Assembly: GCA_037013685.1 (NCBI GenBank)
Contig: CM072889.1
Location: forward strand, 8,317,976-8,381,975
Reading direction: 5' to 3'
Length of the DNA stretch: 64,000 bases
From: Acridotheres tristis
Taxonomy: Eukaryota; Chordata; Aves; Passeriformes; Sturnidae
Position numbers and translations under genes: made by a program. The number at the start of each line of letters is the position of its first letter. Position 1 is the stretch's first letter. Of this stretch, positions 48,573 to 61,329 are shown piece by piece. The notes under the pieces were generated by a model. It did no database searches. It saw only the letters and a list, made by a program, of their open reading frames with translations, and was not told the DNA's origin.

Positions 48573-50689
48573 TCAATTCAGGAATGGTCTACTAAATAAA
48601 AAAACTACTTTTAACAAGGATAGCAAATGCAAGTAAAATTTTTTTCTCATTAACACTGGCTCACATTTATCCCTAAATATTTTATGTTACAATGCCAGAC
48701 ACTGTATTAACCTGTCAGTACTCAAAATTAGAAGGTAAAATATCGGTTTTGTGTTTGGCAAAGAGAAAACATAACATCTCAGTCAGGATGGAGGAAAGAG
48801 ATTACCATCCCTAAATATGAGAAAGCCTTCAGATAAGATATTGATCCAGTCATATTTATGTCTAATAATTTCACCATTTTAGAGTTAGATGGAAACAAAC
48901 AATATCTCAGTCTTGCAGAGCATGCTGACATAGCATGGCCCACAGTTTTAATTCTTTAATGTAGTTTGTGCTGGTGTTATTAATAGACAGACTAAAATAG
49001 GAACTTTGGCCTGGCTCGGCTTTGGTTCACTGCATGGCCTTGGGCATCACATAACCTCTGTCTCCAGTTCTCTATCTGCATAATGCATTTGTCTATCTAG
49101 TGACTTGGCAGAGTCATGGGGCAAATAAATGAGTCACCTCACGGAATTTTTTAACTGAAATACACTGACTTCTCTTCTACACTTTTATAATATATTTCCT
49201 GAATTTTAACATAAACTGACTTTTTTCATAAAGGCAACCAAAGTATTTAAATAAACAGAAAGAAGAGCTCCTTCACACTTCCAAATTAAAATCTCTTGAA
49301 CTAAAAGAATGGAACCACAGCCACAGCTTGTCACCTCACAGCCAAAAATACCTTTATCTGATGCTTTTTATAAAGGCCCTTACTGTCCAGGGAAGAAGTA
49401 AGAAAGAAGGAAGCCTAATTTCGCACCATGCAAAGAAATAACAGGTTACATAGTTAGTAAAATCTGCACTGCAAAGTATGGTCTGGGCATAACAGATAAT
49501 AGAATCTGTCAACCAATCTCCACTATTACACTGGCAGTGAAGACCTGTATTTCTTTTTAATCTAAACTGGCTCTGAGTGCAAGAGAGTCATATTCATTTG
49601 ACTGCATTCCATGTTGTTGAGATGACTTGCCCAAAGCTAATCAAGTTAGTTATATGCTTAGTTATTTTTTTTTTGCTTGTTGTCCATTGAAACAAATAAA
49701 ATTTTCTCTAGAAGATAACTTCTCTGCTGCAAGTCTAACCCTTTGTGTCTTAAGGAGAGAAAGAAACCCTCCCTTCAAGGCAGCCCCCGAGGGGACTTTT
49801 AAGGCATTGACATGCAATACTCAAACTGAATTACAGAGTCATCTGGCATTTCTTTCAAATGCAAAGATGGACAAAGCAAGTACATTAATTATCAAAAGTT
49901 GAAAAGTTCACTACTGATTGCAGTGGATGCTGCAGCTTTACAAAGCCCAGACATCCAGTGAACAACTGATGCCTCATTAGATAAAAGCAATTGTATCTTT
50001 CAAGGCGGTGTTCTTGGATGCTCACTCATCCACTGTTGTCTTATTTTTCCTTATGATTTGGTTAATTCTTTGCTTGGATTAGGGTCGAGATCAAAAATGG
50101 ACCTTAATATAAACGAGTACTTATAATTCTGGGACACACGAGACATATGCTGACCAGTGTTGCTGTACTGAGCAAGCAGTGAGTTGCTCCCAAAGTTAGT
50201 CCCTTTCAGCTCTGCTAACCAGGAGCATGGATCTCGTGATAGCACAGCTACCAGAGAATGGTAAATGCCATTCCGTTGCTAATTATATCACTACAGAACA
50301 GTGAGGAAAAAATAATGTATTGCCCAAATGTATGTAGATATGTTTGCATGCATAACAGGTTCCTGGTCTTGGAAATAGCTTGTCCATTCCACAAGTAAAA
50401 AGAATTCAGAACTCCAACCTAATTCATAGCTTATGTCCACATGGAACTTGGCAACAGGACAAAGAATAAAAAAACCCAAAACTCTAAAGCTGATCTAATC
50501 ACTAATAATGACATAATTATTATGATACAACTACAAATTTATGATAGATCTAGTCTGACAATGCTTTTTTAGGACAACAGGTCAAACGAGGATGCAAAAA
50601 ACCCAAGCTCTAATTCATTCCCACTGTAAATTGGGAGCATGCCCTTTGCCTTCAACGTGAGATTTACTTGTTCACTCAAGCTCTAATTT
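48573..50689. other. Unrecognised non-coding DNA
   Basis: No gene or repeat recognised. I looked for pol remains beside the fragment at 48277 and saw none. Confidence 0.5.
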
Positions 50690-51330
50690 TTAGTTAGCGT
50701 CTTCCCTGAAATAAATAAGGGCAAGGAGACCAGCTCCTCTTTTAATCCCTTTATGAGAAATCAGCTCTGGGCCAGGGCCCCACCCGTCACGTGCACCACT
50801 GCTGCTCCTGATGGACGATCCAGAGAAGGAGAAAATCAGCTTTTTGTACAGCAGAGCTGGGCCTTCGATCCTCACAGGAGTCCCTCAGATGACGCTGGTT
50901 GGGTCGTAGTCTAGAGGTGTCATGTCGATCGGGTGCTGTAGGTCATGGTGACAAGGAAAGAGAGTCCTAGTTGGTGATTTTGTCTTCTTCACTGTTTTTC
51001 TTACTTGGGAGTACCATTTTTAGGTTTTGATGGTTTTCGCTTTTTTTTTTTTTTTTTTTTTTTTTAAACTGAGTTGTGTCCCATAAGCACTTGTGGTTTT
51101 CTTATTTGCCAGGCACGATTTTGGGAGCAGGGAAGGCATTACCCACCCGGGGAGGGAAAGGGCAAAAGGGCAAGGCAATTCCAGGGAGTGGGAATCAGAA
51201 CAGAACAACAGCAACAATTAACATAAAAACAGGGTGTTTTCCACAGTTAACAGAACAGAACATTAACAGAACAAACAGGAACTTGTTTGTGACATTCTCA
51301 ATATTTATGATTAAGTTGCACCAGCCTAAA
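50690..51330 (-). repeat. Probable LTR/ERV remnant with a poly(T) tract
   Basis: Bases 50695-50870 (CTTCCCTGAAATAAATAAGG, CCAGGGCCCCACCCGTCACG) and the following GC-containing stretch look like a songbird ERV LTR as I remember it. A run of 25 T (51041-51065) splits the region, and AACAGAACA repeats lie to the right (51190-51280). Boundaries and orientation are uncertain. Confidence 0.35.
51041..51065. repeat. Poly(T) run of 25
   Basis: Uninterrupted T25. It could be the poly(A) tail of a minus-strand retrocopy, but no AATAAA precedes it in that orientation. Confidence 0.95.
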
Positions 51331-54300
51331 AAGTAATCACTTTTAAATCCAAAGCAAGAATCTTCAGAGAGTTGGGGAAAGGCATGTTTTGATATAAGGG
51401 TCTTTATTTAGATAGTACATTTAGATTTACTTTTTCTGGAGTAACTTTCCCATATACAGAGAAAATTTATTAAGAAAAAATTAACAAACTTCAGAGGCAC
51501 AGCAGCAAGAGCCATCTAAAATATCAGTGTGGCTCTTTTTTGTCCAGATAACCAAAAAGTAACACTCAAGGAGGAAAGAATAGAAGGAATCAGTGTAATA
51601 GAGAATAAGGAGAAATAATAAACAAGCAGATACATGTAGATTCATGTAATCTGATTGTATTGTTTAAGGAACAATAATACATTCAAACATTAAACCAGAA
51701 AGAGATGCTTCTACTTTCTTGTTTTGTGGAAAATGGAATTTTTGTTTTCATTGTGACACAGCTATTTGAGAGTTTCAAAACAGCAAGTCTTGCTGAGGAA
51801 GGGATTTTGAGTTGTGCTAAATTTAAAACTTGAGTCATGTTAGTGTGTAAATTGCAGTAAAACATAGAGCAATACTCCATCCTTCTGTAGCTCAAATGGT
51901 ATCAGCAGTGAAGCCAGAGGATCAATACTACCCCACAGTCAACCCAAAAGTATTGTCACAGGAAATTCTTGATTCTGGAGAAAACACTTCACCATAGGTT
52001 GAACTGTGATGATAAAAAATGTATTTAAATTATTTACTGTCTTACCAGAGGGATTTTGCCATAGCGTAGCCCTGAAGTAAAAATGAAGAGAGAATTGAGG
52101 CAGCCAAGTGGTCCATTATGTCTTCTCAAAAGACAAAACAGTGAATGATTTATGATAAGTTAAATCAGCCAAACCCCTGGTTTTAAAGCTTATCTCTATA
52201 AATACATTTTTAATGTGGTTATTGATTTACTATTTAATGATGGTTGGTTAAAAGATGAGGTCCCATGATCTGTATCCATTACTATTAAAGGATAAGTGTT
52301 GACAACTTGTGGATAGGTATTGTTTGTTGACTTCCACATATTGCATAAATATCATGGCCAGGCATCAGTGACTCAGGTCAGGGTGTGTTGCTCAAAACTC
52401 TGTACCAAAGTCAAGCAAGCAAAATTCCTGAGTCAGTATTTTATATACTAAAATATAAAAAGAAACATAAGTTTTATAAAAGCACAGGACTTGAACGGCA
52501 GTTTCTGAGCTGCCAGGTTACTTGCAATATTGATCAACTAAATTTTCATCCAGGGTAACTATTGCTTCACATCAAAAAGAAAAGAAATTAACTGGGCTCC
52601 ATTGTCTGAATGGCACTGTGAGCTTTTGCCACTAGAGTGTGTCAAGGCATTTGTGAGGAATAAACCTCTTCACGTGCTGTATCATTCAATTCAAACTATT
52701 ACCAGAGCCTTGAACAAAGACAAGTAGCATGAATGTACCATTTTTCTGATTTCCTGCTTGACTGCTAGAACTTGTCTTAAAGATTATACTACTAAGAAAA
52801 GGTCTCACCTCATTAGTCTGCTTATGCTGCGCTCAGGGATTTTTATATGGATACTGAACACAGGCATCCAGAAACAGTCCAGCCAATTTTAGGATCCATT
52901 ACACTGTGCCTATGTTTTCAGTTCAATATCAATGAAACACATCCCTTCCAGGCTAAGACTCTTACTTTGATGCAGCACAATAACCATGCTATTTTGTATT
53001 GAAAAGTCAGCACAGCCAGTCAATGTATGTAAATCTGTCCTTTCCAGCTTCTCTCTCTGCTGGATGTCCGCAGTTGCAGTAAAACTGGGAGGGGAGGAAA
53101 GGAGGGGGAAAGGGAGCCCACATACTTATACAAAAACTGCTGAAAATCTGAAAAGGTACTGAAAATCTGTGCTGAGAAAAGAGATGCTCCAGTGTATTTT
53201 AAAAATCCATTTGAAGAGAAACTATAAAAGCTCCTCTCTTTGATAATAAAAAAAAATCAGAACATTTAAAATTAGAAATGCCTGGGCACAAAGTATTTCC
53301 AGGATCAAACAGAGTATGTTGCAATGTACACATTTGGTAATGCTAAAAATCAGGATCTGCCTCCACATTTTTCTGAATCAAGGCTTGTCCCTTTCTCCAT
53401 CTGTAAAATTGTACTGACAGCACTCCCTTTCTCTCTCTTTTCTGCTCACTTTTGTCTCTTCATAATGCAAACTCTTATTAGATGTTTTGACTACAGAGGT
53501 TCTTAGTAAGTTTTTCACTGTCCATTATGTCATCTCCATGCTGAAGATTTTAGCTACTAGACCAACCCTAATAACTTTTCTTTGAAAGACATTAAAAACA
53601 GAACAAAAACCAAACAACATCCAAACAACTACCTATAAGAGAGAGGAATCCTACACCCAATCTGTAGTCATTTACATGCTCAAGTGATGTTGTGAATGGA
53701 GACACATAGTAGTCTCTATTTCATCACCTGTTTTACTTCTCCTAGAAAAGGTCTGATAAGCCTTTCTTGGAGACTGCAGTAGCTTTCGGAACTTCCAGAG
53801 GTTGATGCTGTCAGAGTGACAATGATGACTGAGCAAAACAGCTTCTGAAATCCCTATGCATTCACCCCAATCAGTCATATAGGATCAATGGGAGAAGAGC
53901 CACAGATCAGAAGATTCTGCCTTTTCCCAGATCAGCCTGAGAAAATGAGAGTCTGATAGGGTATCTGGAGTTCTCATCATCTGCTCTGTAACTTTAGATG
54001 AAAATTTTGAACATCATATCTATTTGAAATTAACAGATGGCTGACAAAAGAATACGGAACAGGAGAGAAAAGAATAGGAACACACAAAGTAGAAGGGAAA
54101 GATCTGTGACTAGGTCTCTTTTACTCAGTGTATGCTGAGCTAATGATACCTCATGCAAGTATCCCACAATCACATTAGAATTAAGATATCCTGCTTTTCA
54201 TGAACAACCTGTTGAAATCACAGATCCCTAACCACTGTATTTTTGTCCCAAAAATCAGAGTACAGCACAGGCAGAGCATGCAGCAAGCCTGAAGGTCCAG

Positions 54301-56013
54301 CACTGGTACAGTACAGGAAGGAGCTTACACCTTTATAACAGTCACCTGAAAACACACAGATCACCTGAAAACTCCCAGGACAGTGTGTCATGAAGATTTC
54401 ACAAACACAATTGAGCAAGTGAAGTTTCTTCCTGTTCAATAACAAAACTAAAATGTCATAAAGAAGTACAAATCTCAGTTCATATAGAAAGCACACAATA
54501 TTTTTTTTTATGAAATAAAAACCCAGTAATTTCCATTTGGGGTAAATCTGAAATATTACACCTAATTAAAAACAAAGTGTTTTGTGACTTTCTAAAAAAC
54601 ACACGTATTTTACTTTTCAATTTATATTAACTTGAAAGTGGAAAATGGTATTTCTGTTTCAAAGATGAAAATTTCATTTCAGCATGTTGAGATATTTCTT
54701 TAAAAACTAAGAAAATGTTTCATATTTATTTCAGTTGAAACTATTTTAGTTCAACCTAATCTCAAGAATAGTCCTAGTCCTTTCAAACATCTGTTGTTCT
54801 AAGAATTTTAAAATCCTTCAAAATTTTTGTCCAGCTCTATTCATAAACTCAAGCAACATTTTGGCCCTAGAATCTTGGGTAAGGAAATACTCAAGAGACT
54901 TCATCTTTCCATTTCCCACCACTGTGTCACTAGCTGATATTCCTTCGTGTCCTCATGCAGCAATAGCCCTACCCTCACTGTGGTAGTCCCTTGTGAAACG
55001 TTTTCTAGAATTAGAGTGTGAAGGCTGGAAAGTGCCCTTGCCACTTTTATAAAGAGGGAAGAACACCCAGGAGAAGGTATTTAAATTATGTCCTGAGGCA
55101 AATGAAGTTGATTTATGTCAGGGATTATTTTTATCTCTCCAGTCAACTAGAAGTTATGTAGCAAAGCCTGTATGGGCACAGCCATGCAGCAGTGATCGGT
55201 ACCAGACTCTGACAGTGCTCGAAAATAAATCCAGCTTAGCAGCAGGCGGAGCTCTGCCCTTGCGAGCCCTTGGCACGGCTCTGCGGGATGGGTTTCCCCG
55301 GCCGAGCTCCCAGGGCCTGCTCTCTGCTCAGACAGGCACCACGTGAGCCCACTCCACAGCACTTGGACAGTACAAACCAGACATCACTTGCAGATTGCCA
55401 CAGGAATTCTGGAGACTTGGGTTTGGCTCCTGCATCTACCACTCCACTCATGTCCTGGCATACTGATGAGGGAAAAATGGGATGGTTATGACAGATCCCA
55501 TGCTCCATTCTTCAGTCACAAACTGCCTCTAAACATCTGTAATCTGTGCTGAGAGCAGGTTATTTGAACCATGGACACCTGGGACCCTTCTCCTTCCTGT
55601 TTTTTGGTCTGGCTCTGACACAGAAGTGAATATATTCTTCCATGCCTGAGACCTCAATCCAAAGTGCACATCCTTTCCAATGATTTCAGAAATTCTTGCA
55701 TAGAACTCCAACAAAGTATCCTTGCAGAATACCATTAGGAAAACAAAGCAAACCCCCACAACAGTGAAATTACCTCTGGAAGAAAAATGTCTATTTCCTC
55801 AAGATTTTTTTCTCTGAAAAAAGCAGCACATTTGCTGAGCTTTTAACATGTAGATGCATGTATGCAGTTGCCTGTAAGTACATGAAAAAACATTAAATAT
55901 CTGTATTTAATTTTCATGTGTAGGGAAGGAAAATCAGTAAAAAGTTTGAATAAACAAATTCTCGTGCAGTGCTTGAAATTAAAACATTGCACCACATTTC
56001 CAGTGCTTGCCAG
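51331..56013. other. Unrecognised non-coding DNA with one GC-rich patch
   Basis: Only 55155-55345 stands out: GC-rich with several CpGs (GGCGGAGCTCTGCCC, CCCCGGCCGAGC) in AT-rich surroundings. It could be an LTR fragment, a conserved element or a small CpG island; I recognise none of these firmly. Confidence 0.5.
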
Positions 56014-56520
56014 TGTCAGGAAAATTAATCCACAACCACCAGAGGTTTATGTCCAAAAAGGAGACAGAGGAGTCCTTTTTGCTTTATTCGAATAAAGGGA
56101 GAGGCCATGGGACATTCCCCTGGGATCTCTCAAATTTTTGGAGGATGCAGCCTTTTTTTTATCCTGTTTTCCCGGCCGCATTTCCCTCTCTCTTTCCCCA
56201 TTGGCTGAGGTACTTGAGAGGCACAGACTTCCCGGAACGCCTGATACCTGAAATTCTCCTCTTATGTATAACTTTCCCTTTTAATTTTTAATTCTTATAG
56301 AATTCATAGTTTTTCCCCGTTGCTTCTCTTATCTTTGGATATCCAATTTCATTTATCAGCAGCCCTACAGTTTGTTTGTAAAGGCAAATATCTTTTTCCA
56401 TTCATCAATCAGTGGAATCCATCCCATTGTTTCTTTTATCTCTCAGGGCTAGTCTTATCTACAAGCAGATCCACAGCTCATTTGTAAAGACAAATTCGAC
56501 ATTCGTCTCATCAGCAAGAA
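56014..56520. repeat. LTR remnant, songbird ERV
   Basis: It starts TGTCAGGAAAATTAATCC. The phrases CCCATTGGCTGAGGTACTTG and CCCGGAACGCCTGATACCTG match an abundant songbird LTR as I remember it. A 14-bp palindrome TTTATTCGAATAAA (56083-56096) offers AATAAA on both strands, so orientation is unclear. The right end is not resolved. Confidence 0.55.
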
Positions 56521-59500
56521 CAAATTCATTATAAACTAACATTAAATTACATTTTCCAGTACCACTGGTGAACAAGCAATGATGGGCAAAGTCATAAATA
56601 AGAAATGCAAACAAACTTGTATATTAACAAATGTAATTATGTATCTAGCTGAATTTTAATCATCTAGTGAATGTGACTCCTAAATTACAGAGGGAAAGTA
56701 ACTAATGGATTCTCCCTGTCTTTTCTTTGTGGCTACAAGTAGTGTATTGTACATTTCCTAGCACTGAAAAAGGTCAATACTGTGGACAAGGAAGGAGTTC
56801 CATCCAGAGGCCAGGAAATAACTTGGACTTTATAATGTGCATCTTTTTATCCTTTTTCTTCTTTTAATTTTTCTAAGCAGAAATACAACAATTTAAGAGA
56901 CACTGTCCCGTCCTTTGAAACAAGTAAAACTGAGAATCAGTGAGATATGTCATAAATAAAAAGATAATTATCAAAATAGTAGCTAAAAGGAATAGTTTAG
57001 AGCTACTCACATACTTCAATCTCTAACATTTCAAACAGCACATCTTCATGAGAGCTAAGAAGTGATTTTACACTATTTAATACAGTGTAGGGATGCAGTG
57101 GATATATATTTTCCTAATAAACCTGTCTCTGAGTTCTTGACATTTTGAATCAGAGCAGCAAAAAGCACTGCATGGGGTAATGGAAAATTAAAAAGAAATT
57201 TTAAAATTCTTTACATGTTTTCTGCTAAAGATGCAGTATGCCTATATATTACACTCACAATCTATATTCCATTCTAGGAATGAATGTTTATGGTGACATT
57301 ACTTGAAAGGGGAACAGAAAGCTTATATAGCATATTACAGATACAATACATATAAATAAGGTTCTGTCAATTAAAGTCCTAAAATTAATATAAGTCCTAT
57401 ATTATATTTTGTTATTTTTTTGTTATAAGAATCTCCTATCATTCCTATGATCTTATAAAGCAGATGATACTTGCACAGCAGTTTGCAAGAAAGAGAACTA
57501 TTTTTTAATCTCCATCTGACATAAACAAAGCTGATACTAGCAAACCTTCTAGTGAATAAATTATTAGCAATTACACCTAATTTGGGTATGATACTGTCAG
57601 AACATTTCAGCAGTAGACAAATGCAATTTGATTTGAAATTCAGTGTGTTATTAGTATTTCAATCACTGCCAATTGCATTTACTTGCTATAATTATTGTTT
57701 CATAAGATTTAGAACAAGCATGTTTTGCTATCTACTGCAAGATACCATACCACAAATTGAGGTGATTTAGATTAAGACTTGTCTTATAATAAGTACATTC
57801 TGAAGCCTAGACTTTAATACTTATAAATTATTTGTATCTCCTCCCAACTGGACCTATTTCTTTTAAAAAATAATCTTGTATGGATTTGCCCTTTTTTCTC
57901 AGAGATGGCTGTTCCTCTGATTCTCTTAGTCAGGACTCATCCATTCCAAGTACTAATTCTTTCTACCACTTTTCCTTTCCTAATTTTCTAAAAGGAATCC
58001 TAGTGACGACAGGTCTCTGATGTTGAAAGAAGTGTTTTATTTACAGCTTTCTACAAACTTTGTGGAGTGAATTCCCTTTTTCCACAAAAAGTTGGTGCAA
58101 CAGACCATCCTGTTTCACCTAGCAAATTACAAGCAAACATTAGAATAACATGTGCAATCTAATGTGTTGGTAATGAACAGAAACCTATGTAATAAGGTTA
58201 TGTCATGCCAATTTTTTGCATGCTGATGTTGGATGATGACCAGCAGTGGCCTTGTGAGGGAGCATATAGTTGGAGAAGTCATGATGTGATACTGACTTGT
58301 GTGATTTATCCAACATTTTGAAAGCAAACTTTCTTCTGATGTCTTAACTTTAAAGTGGCTACAGTAGATAATGCCATCTGATTTTTATAAATAAAAAGTA
58401 CATACACTTTCCCTTGTCATCATTTGGAGAACGAGCACAGCATTTCTCTTACTGTGCCCTTGTTTATAATAATGATTACCTCAAATATTGACAACCATTA
58501 TAATGAGATACATTATAATATTAAAGGCTGTATAAACAAATAGCTATCTTTCTGACAGATGTTAAATGTTTTAAAGTAGAAAATTTTAAAGTTTTATAAG
58601 TAATAGATTTATAATGTATCAGTTTGGAAAAAGCCAGAACAAATCCACCAAACAAAAAACCTTCAACAAATCTCTGAACTTGGATTTATCTTTCAAGGAA
58701 AAGAAGTTATATGTAGCATAATTAGCAGGTATGGTTTATCTCCTTAATTATCTCCCAATTCCTTGAAATGTAGAATTATGTATGATGTGAATGTATGAAT
58801 ACAAGAATTCATACCCCTCACTTCATACATCACAGAACAAGTTTTCTGCATTGTCTTCATGAGGCTCATAAGAATTGAATGTCTGCATTAAGGCAATAAT
58901 TGTAATCAAACCACATTATTCACCCAGCAATTCACAGGGCTCAGGAAGGAGTTAGTTTCTCAGAAGCACAATCAGTTTCTCTGATATACATGTAGTTTTT
59001 ATCTGTTGGATCTAGACTGAGTCTTTCTCACCTCTCTCTGAAGCATCAGCTCAGCCTTATTGTCTGGACATATATCCAAACTCTATCCACACAGATCAAA
59101 TCAGAAGTTAAATCAGGGAGCACCAAGACTTCTAAAATTAAAAGTAATGTAATTCAGCAGTGCAAAATTCATACTCTTCCATTGGCAGCTACGCAATTTC
59201 TAAAACTTACCTGGTAATTCTTGTTCCAAAGCAGAAAGACAAAATTTTATCTTCATTTAACAGTTTCTCAAATAATTTCCCACATTTTTCTACAAGCTTA
59301 GTATAGCACAAATGGCTTTTCTGATATTTTGATTAATTTTTCCCTAGTAGTAGCAACTAAACAATTGGACTAGAAAAGTGTATGATTATTTTACAGAATT
59401 CTATCTTGCTTAATATATTTCTAGTCTTCATGACCATTTTCACGACTGTGCAGTATGTCCCTCACCCTCCACAATCCTGAGACCCTTCCCTCTCTACTTC

Positions 59501-61279
59501 CTCCCTGCTCTTCCCTTTTTGGTTTTACAGCACCTTTTCTCAAGCCCACAGCCTAGGTCCATCATGGAGTCCACTTGATGGCAAACTGCATCTTCAGACC
59601 TCTGAGTGAAATAAAATATGAGCAAATCTGATGTTGTTTTTTTCCCCTCCTGATCAGCATGACAACACAGTCAATGGCAACACAACTGTGTTAGAGTCTT
59701 GGCTGTTGCTAAGGAGAAGGGAGCTAGGAAAAATGTGGGAGCAATGTCACTAAAATCTGCACGTACACAAGGTATTTCATACATCTCCTTACCTCGATAC
59801 TGGGAAAAGGAATATGGCATTATAATAATGCGAATATATCTCATATGGCATTATTTCTCTGCTCCTTGGATAACCAAGGAGGGCTACCCAAGGGCTCAGT
59901 ATTTATACAGAAGACAATTATCTTCTTCACTCCATCAATGTTATTTATATGATGTAAGATTTAGGGACATAAGAATTTTGCATTTCTTTGGTGCTGACAG
60001 CACTGAGAAGAGTCTTAACTTGGTCTGCTTCTCATCCCTTTTCTATTTATGTTCTTGGAGCAGGTAGTACAAAGAAAAGGATTTTATTTATCCCCCTTCT
60101 CCTTCTCTGCAAGTTCTCTTGACTTTGTTCTCAGCCCCTCTCTGCCTGGCAGACAAGGCAACCTTTGGGACCCTGTGCTATTAGCGTCATCACAGGGCAG
60201 ATGTTCAGTTCATGGAAGAGATGTTTCCTGCCTGGCTGTGAGCTGTACGTTAATGTGACAGCCTGGCAAGTATTTGAGAATGTCACTTCTAGCAAAATAA
60301 CTGTCCTGAATGGTATTTGTCATATATAAAACCACATATCTATCAACAACAACAAAAAAACCCAACAAAATTCAACTCTAATATATATTTCAAATGAGAT
60401 GCCCACAGGCACTTAAAACATGAGTACATGTCAGTACCCATATGCTCTGTAATCCTCCTCTTTATACACAGACCCAGCATAATCTTTTCATGCACCATGT
60501 ATCTAATCTATTCTCTGCTTTGGAAGCAAGATTAATCTCAAACTTTCAGAATTCATTCAAAGGCATTAACTAGCTTTCAAATCTTCATTATTTTGGCAAC
60601 CAAGTAGTTAAACAATGTGGCAAATGACCAAATCATTTGTGATACCACTTCATTTCAGGTTCTTTAAAGCCCTGCAGCTGAACCACAGCTGGGTACTTAA
60701 TGCAGAGTTTTATCTTTCGGAAGAATGTTGCTTTTAAATACTTAATAATTATGAATTCATTTGCCATTTATTTTATAAGCAGGGGATCATAATGAACTCA
60801 TCTGTTATTCATGTGAATGTCAAATGTGTTCCCATGGGAGTTTTCTTCTAATTCACTATTAGTTAGTGGACTCATTAAATAAAATGTTATCCATTTTTTA
60901 CTCTGAACATGTAATGCTTGGTAATTGTTCATCAAAGGGCAAATGTAATATTTTTCTTTGATAACTTTCAGTTCAGATTTAACTAGAAAGAGAACTAGTT
61001 TTAGATTAAGTGTACTTCTAAAAACAGAAGTAGATTTGATAAGCTGTGAGTCTTCCGTTTAAAATGCAATGAATGAGATTATAATAAGATAGTATTTTAA
61101 AAAGTAGATGTAGTATACTATATTCATGCTTGAACTACATGGATTTAACATAACAAGACAAGCCATATCCAATATATATTGTTTAATGATAGTTCAATGA
61201 AAGACATATTTCAGTATTCCTCAACAGTTTACAGGCAGCTGTTCTATTGCAATAGAAAATTTAGAGGTGAGAGACTTAC
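56521..61279. other. Unrecognised AT-rich non-coding DNA
   Basis: No gene or repeat family recognised. The 122-codon plus-strand frame at 59699-60067 starts with TTG and shows no domain. Confidence 0.5.
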
Positions 61280-61329
61280 AGGTCATGGCGAAATCTGAAT
61301 GTGATGACACTGGACATCTGGACTTGGAC
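61280..61329 (-). other. Candidate 50-bp host exon
   Basis: On the minus strand a pyrimidine-rich tract ending TTTTCACAG precedes it and GTAAGTCTC follows, both good consensus splice sites. One frame encodes VQVQMSSVITFRFRHDL without a stop; the second frame is also open and the third is not. I do not recognise the protein. If real, it would mean that part of this window is intron of a minus-strand gene. It could equally be a chance pairing. Confidence 0.3.

Noticed and set aside
59211..59318. Minus-strand exon ending at a strong CAG/GTAAGT donor, with about 36 open codons
   Set aside because: The region before it is A-rich, lacking a pyrimidine tract, and its phase does not join the candidate exon at 61280-61329.
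59699..60067. 122-codon plus-strand open frame as a gene
   Set aside because: It starts at TTG, not ATG, has no recognisable domain, splice context or promoter, and a window this size with six frames will hold a few such frames by chance.
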